From the NCBI RefSeq assembly GCF_009861525.1, contig NZ_WVHL01000005.1, positions 372,001-436,000 on the forward strand: a stretch of 64,000 nucleotides of DNA, in the 5' to 3' direction. This DNA comes from Pseudomonas sp. LD120. GTDB taxonomy: Bacteria > Pseudomonadota > Gammaproteobacteria > Pseudomonadales > Pseudomonadaceae. The notes beneath the pieces are model-generated. The model made no database searches, was not told where the DNA came from, and saw nothing but the letters and a program-made list of their open reading frames with translations. Position 1 is the stretch's first letter. Each line of letters opens with the position of its first letter. Positions 48,738-61,552 of this stretch are shown one piece after another. The translations under genes and the position numbers were made by a program.

Positions 48738-49109
48738 TTATTGGGTTTTGACTTCGATGCGGAAGTCGGTGGCCTTGGGCACAGGCGCAATGGCCGGCAG
48801 GAACGTGGCCTGGGCTGCATACAGGTTGAAGACTTTCCAGCTTTCTTCATCGGCCACCGGGAAACCATCGTCGCCCAGCCAGACGAAGCGGTAGTACATC
48901 GTCATGTTGGTGTGGCTGGTGTTGTTCAGCGCCACCTTGACCGTCAGGAAGCCGTTTTCACGGGCGACCCGCATTGCTCCGATGGCGATGTTGTTGAATT
49001 TGTTCATGACCACCACTTTGCTTGCGGCGCTGCCGGGAGCGGGGGGCGGTGGGGTGGCGCAACCGGCCAGAACGGCCAGTGCGGCAACAGCGAGTAGTTT
49101 CAAGCGCAT
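48738..49109 (-). CDS. YcfL-family lipoprotein (DUF1425)
   Basis: A 123-residue lipoprotein with lipobox VLAGC and a Pro-rich linker. The body (KVALNNTSHTNMTMYYRFVWLGDDGFPV) is a beta-sandwich pattern typical of YcfL. It lies between the COG3014 and lpoB-like genes, as in ycfL-lpoB pairs elsewhere. Confidence 0.85.
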   Translation of the reverse strand: MRLKLLAVAALAVLAGCATPPPPAPGSAASKVVVMNKFNNIAIGAMRVARENGFLTVKVALNNTSHTNMTMYYRFVWLGDDGFPVADEESWKVFNLYAAQATFLPAIAPVPKATDFRIEVKTQ

Positions 49110-49121
49110 GAAGGGCTCCGC

Positions 49122-50600
49122 TTAAGGTTGTTGGTTGTTGGCCATGTGCTGGCCGGCGTTGTTCGGGATGACACGGCTGGCCAGACCGCTGCTGAATACT
49201 TGGTTGCCGACCACTCGCAGGGCAATCACTTGGTAGCGCTGATCCACCTTGACCTGCACCTGAGTGCCACCCAGGGCGTTGGGCAGGCTTAGGTTGTGCT
49301 CGCCCTGCTTGAGGCGCAAGCGCGCCACCTGAGTGTTGTCCGGCAGGGTGCGCCAGGTGCGGGTGTCGGCGCCTTCGGTCACGGCCGAGGCCAGGCCGAC
49401 GGCCAGACCGGCCAACGGGTTGACCTCGTTAAGGTTCTTTTGCGTGATGCCACGGGTGATGGCGCGCACGCTGGTGCGCAGGATGATCCCTGGCATGTCG
49501 TCACGCAGGGCACGGCGGGACATGGCGGTGGTGCTGTTGAGCAAGGTCAGGTTCTGTTGCTGGCCGTCGATGCCAATCTGGGTGAAGGTCTGGGTCGAAG
49601 TGTCGGCCTTGATCACCGGGAACGACAGCGGGGTGATCACCAGATTGCCGTTGATCGGCAGAGGCAGGGGAATGCGCACCGAGTCACGAGCCGGGGCCAG
49701 GCCGCTTTGCACCACGATCAGCACATCGCTCTCATCCGCTGCCAGGGCCGGAAGGGCTGAGGTCTTGGCGGCCTTTTGGCGCTTGGACTTTGCCGATTTG
49801 CGTTTGCTGTTTGCCTTCACGGGCGCTGCCGGGTTGTCCAGGTTCAGCAGGGCCTGTTCCAGCAGCGGGGTGTTGGGGCGCAGTTCGGCCGCCTTGCGGT
49901 AGCCGGGAGCTGCCAGGTCTTTTTCGCCCAGGGCTTCGTAGACGAAACCGGCCAGATAGTGACTGAAGGCGCTCTGGTAGCTGTTTTTCAGATTGACCAC
50001 GTCCGGTGCGTCGAGGGCTTCCACCGGGTAGCCCTTGAGGTCCTTGTACTCCATCTTGATCCCTTGCTTCTCGGCCTCATCCTCGCGCTTGAGGTATTCC
50101 TTGTCGCGCAACTCGGCGATCACGGCTTCGCGTTCGTGGGTCTTCTTGATCGCCATGCGGGCGCCGTCGAAGTCGTTGCTGGCCAGCAGGTTCATGGCCA
50201 TCTGGGTGGTCAGCATGACTTTTTCGTAGTCATAGCCTTCGTAGCGGCGGACCTTGTCGTTGATCAAGAAACTGCCGAACTGGGCCAGGTATTTGTCGGT
50301 GTCGAACTTGACCGAGTCTTCCCAGTTGCCCACTACCTGATCGGCCTGGCTCCAGGCGGCCTGGCTGCCGTTGAGGTCACCCTTGGCGCGCAGCAGTTCG
50401 CCCTTCTCGAAGTAGTAGAGCAGGTCCTTGTCTTCACCCAGGTTGTGTTTTTCCAGCAGGCTCAGGGCCGCATCGAGGTTACCGGCGCGCAGTTGCTGAT
50501 TGGTTTGCTCAAGTTCGTTGTCGTAGCTGCGAAAGGCCGAACAACCAGTCAGCAGAGTGACTGCGCACAACGCAATCGAGGTAAGGGCGCGGGATGCCAT
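49122..50600 (-). CDS. COG3014 family lipoprotein (copy 1)
   Basis: A 492-residue lipoprotein with lipobox LLTGC, then a TPR-rich N-terminal half (LRAGNLDAALSLLEKHN, DLLYYFEKGELLRAKGD) and a beta-rich C-terminal half. A Lys-rich insert (KRKSAKSKRQKAAK) lies about residue 262-275. It closely resembles the neighbour at 50820. It heads the ycfL-lpoB-CsgG-like operon. Function is unknown. Confidence 0.82.
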   Translation of the reverse strand: MASRALTSIALCAVTLLTGCSAFRSYDNELEQTNQQLRAGNLDAALSLLEKHNLGEDKDLLYYFEKGELLRAKGDLNGSQAAWSQADQVVGNWEDSVKFDTDKYLAQFGSFLINDKVRRYEGYDYEKVMLTTQMAMNLLASNDFDGARMAIKKTHEREAVIAELRDKEYLKREDEAEKQGIKMEYKDLKGYPVEALDAPDVVNLKNSYQSAFSHYLAGFVYEALGEKDLAAPGYRKAAELRPNTPLLEQALLNLDNPAAPVKANSKRKSAKSKRQKAAKTSALPALAADESDVLIVVQSGLAPARDSVRIPLPLPINGNLVITPLSFPVIKADTSTQTFTQIGIDGQQQNLTLLNSTTAMSRRALRDDMPGIILRTSVRAITRGITQKNLNEVNPLAGLAVGLASAVTEGADTRTWRTLPDNTQVARLRLKQGEHNLSLPNALGGTQVQVKVDQRYQVIALRVVGNQVFSSGLASRVIPNNAGQHMANNQQP

Positions 50601-50819
50601 GGGTACTTCTTCTTCCCTGAATGAGACAGCCTAGTGTGCGGGTAGGGCTGGACGAACCCACTGGCAGGCACAGTGATTAACCTGCCAGTTCCTCATAAGA
50701 AGAGGAGCTTAAATACCGTCTCGCGATAAAGAAGGCGCGGCATTATAAACGTGGTTTTGGGTGCTGTAATGGCTTTTTGATTTCAATCTGCTCGGGTTGA
50801 CCACTATGCGAACCACTGC

Positions 50820-52193
50820 TCATTGCACGCCCAACAAGGTGGTCAGCGGGCTACTCTCCGGGGTCGATGGGGTAATGGCGAACAGTCGCTCGCCGACGCG
50901 GCGCAGGCTGATGACCTGATAGCGTTGATCCAGCTTGAACCTGTGCTCGCCGGCCTGGCCCAAGGCCAAGCGGTGCAGGCCCTTCTTCAGCCGCAGGCGG
51001 GTCACCAGTGTGGTATCCGGCAGGGTACGCCAGGTACGGGTGTCGGCGTCTTCAATGAGCACGTTCAGGCGCTGTCGTTCCTTGGCGCGTTCCGGGTCTT
51101 TCTTCATCTGCTGGGCCTGGTAGGACGCGTAGGACTGGGCACGATAGGTGGTGCGCAGGATGATGCCCGGCAGATCGTCGCGCAGGGCGCGGCGGGACAT
51201 GGCGCTGACGCTGTTGAGGGCGGTCAGCGACTGTTTGCGACCGTCCACCTTGATCTGCTGCAGGGGGCTGGTGGAGTGGTCGGCGACCATGATCGGGAAG
51301 GACATCAGCGTCGGGATCGGCTGGCCCTCGATGTCCACCGTCACGGGTAACTGGACTGAGCCGCGGGCGGGTGCCAGGCCATTTTGCACGATGATCAACA
51401 GGTCGCTTTCATCGGCCTTGGCGGTTCCTCGGTCGAGGTTGCGCAGGGCCTGTTCCAGTAGCAGGGTGTGGGGGCGAAGCTCGATAGCCTGGCGGTAGCC
51501 GGCGGCGGCCAGGGCCTTTTCGCCCAGGGCTTCGTAGAGGTAGCCGGCCAGGTAATGGCTGAATGCACTCTGGTAGCTGTTTTTCAGTTCCAGCACTTCG
51601 GGAGCGTCCAGCGTAGCGACCGGATAGCCCTGCAGATCCTGGTAGCGCACGTTGATCCCCTGGTTGCGGGCCTGTTCTTCGAGTTGCAGGTATTGTTTGT
51701 CCCGCAGCTCGGCGATCAGCGCTTCGCGCTCATGGGTTTTCTTGATCTCGATGCGGGCACCGTCGAAATCCTGCAGGGCCAGATGGTTGATCGCCATCTG
51801 GGTGGTCAGCATGACCTTCTCGTAGTCGTAGCCTTCGTAGCGCCGGACCTTGTCGTTGATCAGGTAACTGCCGAATTGGGCCAGGTACTTGGCGCTGTCG
51901 AATTTCACCGACTCTTCCCAGGTGAACACCACCCGGTCGGCGCGGCGCCAGGCGAGCTGGCTGCCAATCAGATCGCCCTTGGCCCGCAGCAGCTCGCCCT
52001 TTTCGAAGTAGTACAGCAAGTCCTTGTCCTGCCAGGGGTTGTGCCGCTCCAGCAAATCCAAAGCGCCCTCGACATTGCCTGCTTGCAGTTGCTGGTTGGT
52101 CTGTTGCAGTTCCAGGTCGTAGTTGCGAAAGATCGAACAGCCGCTCAACAGCAGCAGGATCGATAGCAACGAGGGGATGAGGCAGCGGGTCAT
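50820..52193 (-). CDS. COG3014 family lipoprotein (copy 2)
   Basis: A 457-residue paralogue of the preceding protein, with lipobox LLSGC and the same DLLYYFEKGELLRAKGD segment. It lacks the Lys-rich insert and has an extra KKDPERAKERQR segment in the C-terminal half. The start at 52193 is chosen because it gives a signal peptide; the longer frame to 52238 does not. The 219-base gap to copy 1 contains its downstream region and the copy-1 promoter. Confidence 0.82.
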   Translation of the reverse strand: MTRCLIPSLLSILLLLSGCSIFRNYDLELQQTNQQLQAGNVEGALDLLERHNPWQDKDLLYYFEKGELLRAKGDLIGSQLAWRRADRVVFTWEESVKFDSAKYLAQFGSYLINDKVRRYEGYDYEKVMLTTQMAINHLALQDFDGARIEIKKTHEREALIAELRDKQYLQLEEQARNQGINVRYQDLQGYPVATLDAPEVLELKNSYQSAFSHYLAGYLYEALGEKALAAAGYRQAIELRPHTLLLEQALRNLDRGTAKADESDLLIIVQNGLAPARGSVQLPVTVDIEGQPIPTLMSFPIMVADHSTSPLQQIKVDGRKQSLTALNSVSAMSRRALRDDLPGIILRTTYRAQSYASYQAQQMKKDPERAKERQRLNVLIEDADTRTWRTLPDTTLVTRLRLKKGLHRLALGQAGEHRFKLDQRYQVISLRRVGERLFAITPSTPESSPLTTLLGVQ

Positions 52194-52435
52194 AGACGGT
52201 GTTTCTTCCCTGAACGAGACCTGCAAGAGGTGGTGCATTATCGGTGGCTGGCAGGAGGCAGGGAAGGGCTGTCGCGAGATTGTGGCGATGGCTTGCCCAT
52301 GCAGTGTTATCTGCAGATCTGCGCCGTTGGGCGGGCCGCGGTCGGCGCAAGTGTATCAACAGGCGGATAAGTCTTGAGTGAAACTGATTGGGAGTGAACA
52401 ATATGTTACTTCGTATTTCCATTTGAGATTCGTTC

Positions 52436-54334
52436 ATGACTGCCACTTCCCGTTTACTGGCGTTGTTGATGCTGCCGGTGCTCGTGCTCTGCAGCTTCAA
52501 TCTGCTGGCCGATACCGTTGAAGGCGCGCCGAAGGCTTTGCACCTGCTGGATTACATCGGGGCGGACTATCCGCCTACGGTGCAAGCCGGCCAGGTCGTC
52601 GACGAATCGGAGTACCGCGAGCAAGTGGAATTTCTCGGGGTCTTGCAGGGGCTGATTGCCGAGTTGCCGGTCAAACCGGAGAAGGCCGAGCTGGAGCAGG
52701 GCATCAGCAGCCTGCGCAAGGCGGTCGCCGATCGCGCGGACGGTAGCCAGGTGGCGCGTCTGGCACGCCAGATGGGTGCCAAGCTGGCGGTGGCGTATGA
52801 GGTCAGTCAAGCGCCGATCATTACTCCGGACCCGGCTCGCGGCGCGCCGTTGTATGCCCAGCACTGTTCGGTCTGCCACGGGGCGCAAGGTGCCGGCGAC
52901 GGCCCGGCGGGGGTTGGCATGGCGCCGCCTCCCGCCAATCTGCGCGACGTTGCACGCCTTGATCGCCTGAGTCTGTACGCCATCTACAACACCCTGGGTT
53001 TGGGCGTGGAGGGCACCGACATGCCGTCTTTCGCCGATCAGTTGGATGAACGTCAGCGTTGGGATCTGGCCACCTACATTGCTGGATTCAGCGCCGATCC
53101 GGCGGCTGCCAAGGATTCGCAGCGCTTCAACCTGGCCGATCTGGCCCGGCAGACGCCCGGCGAGGTACTGGCCGCCCAAGGCCCGCAGGCGGCGGCGACC
53201 TTCCGTGCCCAGCGCGCCCGGCCACCACAGGTCAAGCGTGGGCCGGGGCAGTTGCTGGACTACACCGCCGCCACCCTGGACAAGAGCCTCGCGGCCTATC
53301 GCAATGGCGATCATGATCAGGCCTACGACCTGTCGGTAGCGGCTTATCTGGAAGGCTTCGAGCTGGTGGAAAGCTCTCTGGACAACGTCGATGCCACGGT
53401 CCGCAAGGACACCGAAAAGGCCCTGATGGCTTACCGTCAGTCGTTGCAGGACGGTCTGCCGGTGACTCAGGCCCAACAACGGCTGGACGTGGCCAAGGCC
53501 AAGCTCAAGGCATCTGCCGAGTTGTTGGGCGGCGACGGCCTGAGCTGGTCCCTGAGCTTTATCTCCGGCTTGCTGATCCTGCTGCGCGAGGGCCTGGAAG
53601 CGATTCTGGTGCTGGCGGCGATCCTGGCGTTCCTGCGTAACACCGGCCAGCAATCGGCGGCGCGCAGTGTCAACCTCGGCTGGGGCCTGGCGCTGCTGGC
53701 GGGCCTGGGGACCTGGGCCTTGGCGGCTTATGTGATCGACGTCAGCGGTTCTCAGCGGGAACTACTGGAAGGGGCTACGGCGCTGTTCGCCAGTGTCATG
53801 GTGTTGTGGCTTGGGGTGTGGATGCATGATCGCCGGCATGCGGCGGCCTGGCAGGACTACATCAAGAGCAGCCTGGTGGGCGGTGGCGGCCGCTTTGGTT
53901 TTGCGGTGCTGGCGTTCTTCTCGGTCTACCGCGAGTTGTTCGAAGTGATCCTGTTCTACGAGACCCTATGGCTGCAGGCCGGTCCTGCCGGGCACAACGC
54001 CGTGCTGGCCGGTGGTGCCAGCGCCCTGGTGCTGTTGGTGGGCCTGGCCTGGGTGATTTTGCGCGGGTCGGCCAAGCTGCCGCTGGCGCTGTTCTTCGGC
54101 ATCAACGCGGCGCTGTTGTGCGCGCTGTCGGTGGTGTTTGCCGGGCACGGGGTCAAGGCGTTGCAGGAGGCAGGTATCTTTGGCACTCGGCCGGTGCCGT
54201 TCTTCGACTTCGACTGGCTGGGCATTCATGCCGACGCCTATTCCCTGGGTGCCCAAGTCGTGGCGTTGTTGGCGATCGTGGTGCTCTACAGCCGCAGTCG
54301 CATGGGAGAGAAGCGCCGCCTGCAGGCCTCTTGA
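52436..54334 (+). CDS. Cytochrome c / FTR1 iron permease fusion
   Basis: A 632-residue protein. A signal peptide precedes a cytochrome c domain with the heme motif CSVCH (about residue 144), a helical segment, then an FTR1 membrane domain (about 365-620). Both iron-binding motifs REGLE (in LLREGLEAILVLAAIL) and RELFE (YRELFEVILFYETLW) are present. FTR1 permeases take up iron coupled to oxidation; the fused cytochrome suggests electron transfer from ferrous iron. No clear Fur box was seen upstream. Confidence 0.9.
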   Translation: MTATSRLLALLMLPVLVLCSFNLLADTVEGAPKALHLLDYIGADYPPTVQAGQVVDESEYREQVEFLGVLQGLIAELPVKPEKAELEQGISSLRKAVADRADGSQVARLARQMGAKLAVAYEVSQAPIITPDPARGAPLYAQHCSVCHGAQGAGDGPAGVGMAPPPANLRDVARLDRLSLYAIYNTLGLGVEGTDMPSFADQLDERQRWDLATYIAGFSADPAAAKDSQRFNLADLARQTPGEVLAAQGPQAAATFRAQRARPPQVKRGPGQLLDYTAATLDKSLAAYRNGDHDQAYDLSVAAYLEGFELVESSLDNVDATVRKDTEKALMAYRQSLQDGLPVTQAQQRLDVAKAKLKASAELLGGDGLSWSLSFISGLLILLREGLEAILVLAAILAFLRNTGQQSAARSVNLGWGLALLAGLGTWALAAYVIDVSGSQRELLEGATALFASVMVLWLGVWMHDRRHAAAWQDYIKSSLVGGGGRFGFAVLAFFSVYRELFEVILFYETLWLQAGPAGHNAVLAGGASALVLLVGLAWVILRGSAKLPLALFFGINAALLCALSVVFAGHGVKALQEAGIFGTRPVPFFDFDWLGIHADAYSLGAQVVALLAIVVLYSRSRMGEKRRLQAS

Positions 54335-54416
54335 GCCGGCGCCATTGTTGATAGCGGGCGAGCCTGTTCCTGCGGGGGCGGCTTGCCCGTTTTGCATGTC
54401 GTGAGGAGAACCTTCA

Positions 54417-54872
54417 ATGCGTGTTTGGATCGATGCCGACGCTTGCCCCAAGGCCGCTAAGGATCAAGTGGTGCGCTTTGCCCTCAAGCGCCAGTTCGAG
54501 GTGGTGCTGGTGGCCGGGCAGGCGCAGATCAAACCGGCCTTTGCCTGCGTCAAGCTGATAGTGGTGCCCAGTGGCCCGGATGCGGCCGATGACTATCTGG
54601 TGGCACACGCGGTGCCCGGTGAGCTGGTGATTTGCAGCGATGTGCCATTGGCTGATCGTCTGGTGAAAAATGGCGTGGCGGCGCTGGACCCGAGGGGCAA
54701 GGAGTTCGATGAGCAGAACATGGGCGAGCGCTTGGCGGTGCGCAATCTGTTCACCGATCTGCGGGAGCAGGGGCAGGTCGGTGGTGGACAGGGGCCTTAT
54801 GGCGATCGTGAGAAGCAGGCATTCGCCAATGCCCTGGACCGGATCCTGACCCGTCTGGCGCGTCAGGCTTGA
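54417..54872 (+). CDS. YaiI/YqxD family protein (UPF0178)
   Basis: A 151-residue protein with the family start VWIDADACPKAAKD and the later DVPLADRLVKNGVAALDPRGKEF. The Asp pattern resembles PIN/NYN-like nuclease folds. No function is established. A GAGGAG ribosome binding site precedes the ATG. Confidence 0.93.
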   Translation: MRVWIDADACPKAAKDQVVRFALKRQFEVVLVAGQAQIKPAFACVKLIVVPSGPDAADDYLVAHAVPGELVICSDVPLADRLVKNGVAALDPRGKEFDEQNMGERLAVRNLFTDLREQGQVGGGQGPYGDREKQAFANALDRILTRLARQA

Positions 54873-54988
54873 AAGGGCGGGTGGTGGCGAGGGCGCTTAC
54901 TGCGGTTTGCGAGCCTAGCCGGCGTTGGGACCGCTTACCGCCTGGCGGCCCCAGCGCCCTCGCCACGGGGGTTACTTTTGTGGGCCGA

Positions 54989-55657
54989 TCACTGCTCGCC
55001 TTCGTGGGTCAACTCCAACACCCGGTCCACCAGCTTGTTGATGCCCGAGGCGGCTTCGCTGATTGACTGCGCCAGCATATAGGCAGGGGTCGTCACCAGT
55101 TTGCGCGCCTGGTCTTCGATGATGTCGCCCACCGCGCAATCGGCGTGGGTGGCGCCCATTTTCACCAGGGCCGCCGCAGTGTCGGCGTCGTTGCCGATGG
55201 TGCAGGTAACGCCCGGGCCGTAGATTTTCGCCGCCAAGGCCGGGGCAATGCACATCAGGCCCACCGGCTTGCCGGCTTCGGCAAAGGCTTCGGCCAGGGC
55301 CAGTACGTCCGCCTGGACCGTGCAGGCGGCACCTTGGGTGGCGAAGTCGGAGAGGTTCTTGGCCGCGCCGAACCCGCCGGGAACGATCAGTGCATCGAAG
55401 TCGTTGACGTCGGCTTGGCTCAGGTCCTTGACCTCGCCACGGGCGATGCGTGCCGATTCCACCAGCACGTTGCGGGTTTCGGGCATGGTTTCACCGGTCA
55501 GGTGATTGAGCACATGCATCTGTGCAATATTCGGCGCGAAGCACTGTACCTGGGCGCCGCGTTGATTGAGGCGCAGCAGGGTGATCACGCTTTCGTGGAT
55601 CTCGGCACCGTCGAACACACCACAACCGGAAAGGATCACTGCAACTTTTTTGCTCAT
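54989..55657 (-). CDS. elbB: Glyoxalase-like protein ElbB
   Basis: A 222-residue member of the DJ-1/PfpI superfamily. It opens KKVAVILSGCGVFDGAEIHE and has GLMCIAPALA with the nucleophile-elbow cysteine. ElbB is linked to isoprenoid biosynthesis in older work and has weak glyoxalase activity. The start is Met at 55657; the longer frame upstream enters the dedA gene. Confidence 0.93.
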   Translation of the reverse strand: MSKKVAVILSGCGVFDGAEIHESVITLLRLNQRGAQVQCFAPNIAQMHVLNHLTGETMPETRNVLVESARIARGEVKDLSQADVNDFDALIVPGGFGAAKNLSDFATQGAACTVQADVLALAEAFAEAGKPVGLMCIAPALAAKIYGPGVTCTIGNDADTAAALVKMGATHADCAVGDIIEDQARKLVTTPAYMLAQSISEAASGINKLVDRVLELTHEGEQ

Positions 55658-55709
55658 GGGGTTTTTCTCCAGATTCTTGACGTTCACTGTTCGCCAAATG
55701 CCCAGTGTG

Positions 55710-57557
<1,848 letters not shown>

Positions 57558-57575
57558 CCCTCCCAGGAACACGCG

Positions 57576-59801
57576 ATGAATACTGAAGGACTCTCAGAAG
57601 TTGCCGTAAAAGACGCTCAGCCGGTGGTCGAGCCAGTGGTTGAAACCCCACCGGAGATGGAGCCTGCACCAGCGGCTGCGGCAGCGGTGGCCGAGGTGCA
57701 ACCAGCGCCGGCCATTGTCATTCCCAACCTGGATGACAGCAGCCTGTATATCCACCGCGAGCTGTCGCAGCTGCAGTTCAACATCCGCGTGCTGGAACAG
57801 GCGCTGGATGAGTCCTACCCGCTGCTGGAACGCCTGAAGTTCCTGCTGATTTTCTCCAGTAACCTGGACGAGTTCTTCGAGATTCGCGTCGCCGGCCTGA
57901 AGAAGCAGATCACCTTCGCCCGTGAGCAGGCCGGTGCCGATGGCCTGCAACCGCACCAGGCCCTGGCCCGAATCAGCGAGCTGGTGCATGGTCACGTTGA
58001 CCGTCAGTACGCGATCCTCAACGACATCCTGCTGCCGGAGCTGGAGAAGCATCAGATTCGCTTTATCCGTCGCCGGCACTGGACCACCAAGCTCAAGACC
58101 TGGGTCCGGCGCTTCTTCCGCGACGAAATCGCACCGATCATCACCCCCATTGGCCTCGACCCGACGCACCCGTTCCCGCTGCTGGTGAACAAGAGCCTGA
58201 ACTTCATCGTTGAGCTCGAAGGCATCGATGCCTTTGGCCGCGACTCGGGTCTGGCGATCATTCCGGCGCCGCGCTTGCTGCCACGGATCATCAAGGTGCC
58301 GGAAGAGGTCGGCGGCCCTGGCGACAACTATGTGTTCCTGTCGTCGATGATCCACGCCCACGCCGATGACCTGTTTCAGGGCATGAAGGTAAAAGGCTGC
58401 TATCAATTCCGCCTGACCCGTAACGCTGACCTGGCGGTGGACACCGAGGACGTCGAAGACCTGGCCCGTGCCTTGCGCGGCGAGCTGTTCTCGCGCCGCT
58501 ACGGTGATGCGGTGCGCCTGGAAGTGGCCGACACTTGCCCCAAACACCTGTCGGACTACCTGCTCAAGCAGTTCAACCTGCACGAGACCGAGTTGTATCA
58601 GGTCAACGGCCCGGTGAACCTGACGCGGCTGTTCAGCATCACCGGCCTGGACAGTCACCCGGAGCTGCAATACACCCCGTTCACCCCGCAGATCCCCAAG
58701 CTGCTGCAAAACAGCGAGAACATCTTCAGCGTTGTCAGCAAGCAGGACATCCTGCTGCTGCACCCGTTCGAGTCCTTCACTCCGGTGGTCGACCTGCTGC
58801 GCCAGGCCGCCAAGGACCCGCATGTGCTGGCGGTGCGCCAGACCCTGTACCGCAGTGGCGCCAACTCGGAAATCGTCGACGCTCTGGTGGACGCGGCGCG
58901 TAATGGCAAGGAGGTCACGGCGGTGATCGAGTTGCGAGCGCGGTTTGACGAAGAATCCAACCTGCAGATGGCCAGTCGCCTGCAAGCGGCGGGCGCGGTG
59001 GTGATCTACGGCGTGGTGGGCTTCAAGACCCACGCCAAGATGATGCTGATCCTGCGTCGCGAGGCCGGCGAAATCGTGCGTTATGCCCACCTGGGCACCG
59101 GTAACTACCACGCGGCCAATGCTCGTCTGTACACCGACTACAGTCTGCTGACCTCCGACGATGCCTTGTGTGAAGACGTCGGCAAACTGTTCAGCCAGTT
59201 GATCGGCATGGGCAAGACCCTGCGCATGAAGAAGTTGCTGCACGCGCCGTTCACCCTGAAGAAAGGCATGCTCGACATGATCGCCCGGGAGACTCAGTTC
59301 GCCCTGGACGGCAAGCCCGCGCACATCATCGCCAAGTTCAACTCGCTGACCGATCCGAAGATCATCCGCGCGCTGTACAAGGCCAGCCAGTCCGGCGTGC
59401 GTATCGACCTGGTGGTGCGTGGCATGTGCTGCCTGCGTCCGGGGATTGCCGGGGTATCGCACAACATCCACGTGCGTTCCATCATCGGCCGCTTTCTGGA
59501 GCACACCCGGGTGTTCTACTTCCTCAACGGCGGCGAGGAGCAGATGTTCCTCTCCAGTGCCGACTGGATGGAGCGCAACCTCGACAAGCGGGTCGAGACC
59601 TGCTTCCCGGTGGAAGGCAAGAAGCTGATCCTGCGGGTCAAGAAAGAGCTGGAAAGTTACCTCACCGACAACACCCACAGCTGGAGCCTGCAGTCCGACG
59701 GTCGTTACATCCGCAACACGCCGACCGGCAACCAGAACCCACGCAGTGCCCAGGCGACCTTGCTGGAGCGTCTTGGCAGCCCGGTATTGCCAGTGCGTTA
59801 A
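57576..59801 (+). CDS. ppk: Polyphosphate kinase Ppk1
   Basis: A 741-residue enzyme making polyphosphate from ATP. An unusual Pro/Ala/Glu-rich stretch (about 12-45) precedes the PPK N domain ([33 protein letters not shown]). The autophosphorylated histidine is in [13 protein letters not shown], within a phospholipase D-like fold. Convergent with ppx across a terminator, pairing synthesis with degradation. Confidence 0.96.
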   Translation: MNTEGLSEVAVKDAQPVVEPVVETPPEMEPAPAAAAAVAEVQPAPAIVIPNLDDSSLYIHRELSQLQFNIRVLEQALDESYPLLERLKFLLIFSSNLDEFFEIRVAGLKKQITFAREQAGADGLQPHQALARISELVHGHVDRQYAILNDILLPELEKHQIRFIRRRHWTTKLKTWVRRFFRDEIAPIITPIGLDPTHPFPLLVNKSLNFIVELEGIDAFGRDSGLAIIPAPRLLPRIIKVPEEVGGPGDNYVFLSSMIHAHADDLFQGMKVKGCYQFRLTRNADLAVDTEDVEDLARALRGELFSRRYGDAVRLEVADTCPKHLSDYLLKQFNLHETELYQVNGPVNLTRLFSITGLDSHPELQYTPFTPQIPKLLQNSENIFSVVSKQDILLLHPFESFTPVVDLLRQAAKDPHVLAVRQTLYRSGANSEIVDALVDAARNGKEVTAVIELRARFDEESNLQMASRLQAAGAVVIYGVVGFKTHAKMMLILRREAGEIVRYAHLGTGNYHAANARLYTDYSLLTSDDALCEDVGKLFSQLIGMGKTLRMKKLLHAPFTLKKGMLDMIARETQFALDGKPAHIIAKFNSLTDPKIIRALYKASQSGVRIDLVVRGMCCLRPGIAGVSHNIHVRSIIGRFLEHTRVFYFLNGGEEQMFLSSADWMERNLDKRVETCFPVEGKKLILRVKKELESYLTDNTHSWSLQSDGRYIRNTPTGNQNPRSAQATLLERLGSPVLPVR

Positions 59802-59820
59802 ACGCGATAGGCGCCCACGA

Positions 59821-59855
59821 AAAAAGGCCAGTCCGATCATCGGGCTGGCCTTTTT
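59821..59855. terminator. Bidirectional terminator between ppk and ppx
   Basis: An 11-bp stem AAAAAGGCCAG / CTGGCCTTTTT, continued after one mismatch by CCGAT/ATCGG; it serves ppk and may serve ppx, 195 bases further on. Confidence 0.93.
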
Positions 59856-60049
59856 CGTAATTTGTGTCCCGTCTTGAATAAGGTTTACGCCTCCTGAGCT
59901 GTTTTTCAGGAGGGCGTAATGGAATCAGCAAAAAGGCGCAGTCAGCGAGACTGCACGCTGACTTCTAAATTGTCGGTCGTCGACCCGGTCGAGAAAGGCG
60001 TGGTGCCTGTTTGTCAGCGAGATGGCTCCTTCAGTCCCGGTGTGCAGGG

Positions 60050-61552
60050 TCAGCTAACGTTGAGCACGATGCCGACCCGGGTCAGCCATTCCGCTTCAAG
60101 GGCGAAGTCGGCCTGGGTCAGCTGGTTTTCATCCAGCCAGTTTTCCGGGAACTCCACATCCAGATGATCGCCGCTGGCGCTGAGGCTCACCTGGGGCATT
60201 TGCTGGGTGCCGCGGATGTGGTGGAACAGGATGGCAAAGCGCAGCAGCACGCACAGGCGGATCAGCTTGATGCCGTCATCACCGAACTCGGCGAATTTTT
60301 CCTTGGGAATGTTGCGGCGATGACCACGCACCAGCAGCGCCAGCATCTGCTGGTCTTCCCGGGAGAAACCGGCCAGGTCCGAGTGTTCGATCAGGTAGGC
60401 GCCGTGCTTGTGGTAGTGGTAGTGGGCGATATCCAATCCCACTTCGTGGACTTTCGCCGCCCAGCCCAACAGCTCGCGCCAGACGCCGTCTTCCAGGTCC
60501 CAGTCGGCGGCGACCTGGTCGAAGGCGCGCAGGGCCTTGCCTTCAACGCGCGAGGCCTGTTCCAGGTCGACGTGGTAGCGCTCCATCAGCGAGCTGAGGG
60601 TACGCTCGCGAACGTCTTCGTGGTGATGACGGCCCAGCAGGTCATAGAGCACGCCTTCACGCAGGGCGCCTTCGCAGTGGTCCATGCGCTGCAATTCCAG
60701 CGCGTCGAAGATGGCTTCGAGAATTGCCAGGCCCGCGGGGAAGATTGCCCGGCGATCGGGTTTGATGCCTTCAAAGTCGATCTTGTCGGTATCGCCGAGC
60801 TTGAACAGCTTGCGCTTGAGCCAGGCCAGCCCTTCGGCGTTGACCTCGCCACTGCCCTGGCCGCCGGCCTTGAGGGCCAGGCCAATGGCGCGAATGGTTC
60901 CCGAGGAGCCGATGGCTTCGTCCCAGGTCAGGCGATGCAGCGCGTGCTCGATGCTCATGATTTCCAGGCGCGCGGCAGTGTAGGCCTGGGCGTAGCGGGC
61001 GGGCGTGACCTTGCCGTCGCGGAAATAACGCTGGGTGAAGCTGACGCAACCCATTTGCAGGCTTTCCCGCAGCAGGGGTTCGAAACGCTGGCCAATGATG
61101 AATTCGGTACTGCCGCCGCCGATGTCGGCCACCAGGCGCTTGCCCGCGGTGTCGGCGAGGGTGTGGGACACGCCGAGGTAAATCAGGCGCGCTTCTTCGC
61201 GGCCGGAGATGACTTCCACGGGGTGGCCGAGGATTTCCTCGGCGCGGCGAATGAATTCGCCACGGTTGCGTGCCTCACGCAAGGCGTTGGTGCCCACGAT
61301 GCGCACCGTGCCTGGGGGCATGCCGTTGATCAGTTGCGAGAAGCGCTTGAGGCAGTCGAGCCCACGCTGCATGGATTCTTCGTTGAGTTGGCGTTCTTCG
61401 TTGATTCCGGCGGCCAGTTGAACCTTTTCGCCCAGCCGCTCGAGAATGCGGATTTCACCGTTCTGGGCCTTGGCCACGACCATGTGAAAGCTGTTGGAGC
61501 CCAGATCGATTGCGGCGATCAAGGACAGATTCTTGGCTTGGGATTGGGGCAT
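60050..61552 (-). CDS. ppx: Exopolyphosphatase Ppx
   Basis: A 500-residue Ppx/GppA phosphatase of the actin-like ATPase fold. Motifs are [16 protein letters not shown] at the start and [13 protein letters not shown] in the second half; an HD-type C-terminal domain follows ([22 protein letters not shown]). It removes terminal phosphates from polyphosphate. The start [10 protein letters not shown] at 61552 is preferred over a longer frame to 61669. Confidence 0.95.
   Translation of the reverse strand: MPQSQAKNLSLIAAIDLGSNSFHMVVAKAQNGEIRILERLGEKVQLAAGINEERQLNEESMQRGLDCLKRFSQLINGMPPGTVRIVGTNALREARNRGEFIRRAEEILGHPVEVISGREEARLIYLGVSHTLADTAGKRLVADIGGGSTEFIIGQRFEPLLRESLQMGCVSFTQRYFRDGKVTPARYAQAYTAARLEIMSIEHALHRLTWDEAIGSSGTIRAIGLALKAGGQGSGEVNAEGLAWLKRKLFKLGDTDKIDFEGIKPDRRAIFPAGLAILEAIFDALELQRMDHCEGALREGVLYDLLGRHHHEDVRERTLSSLMERYHVDLEQASRVEGKALRAFDQVAADWDLEDGVWRELLGWAAKVHEVGLDIAHYHYHKHGAYLIEHSDLAGFSREDQQMLALLVRGHRRNIPKEKFAEFGDDGIKLIRLCVLLRFAILFHHIRGTQQMPQVSLSASGDHLDVEFPENWLDENQLTQADFALEAEWLTRVGIVLNVS

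Noticed and set aside
57594..59840. 748-codon minus-strand frame opposite ppk
   Set aside because: An antisense shadow of ppk, with biased composition and no recognisable domain.
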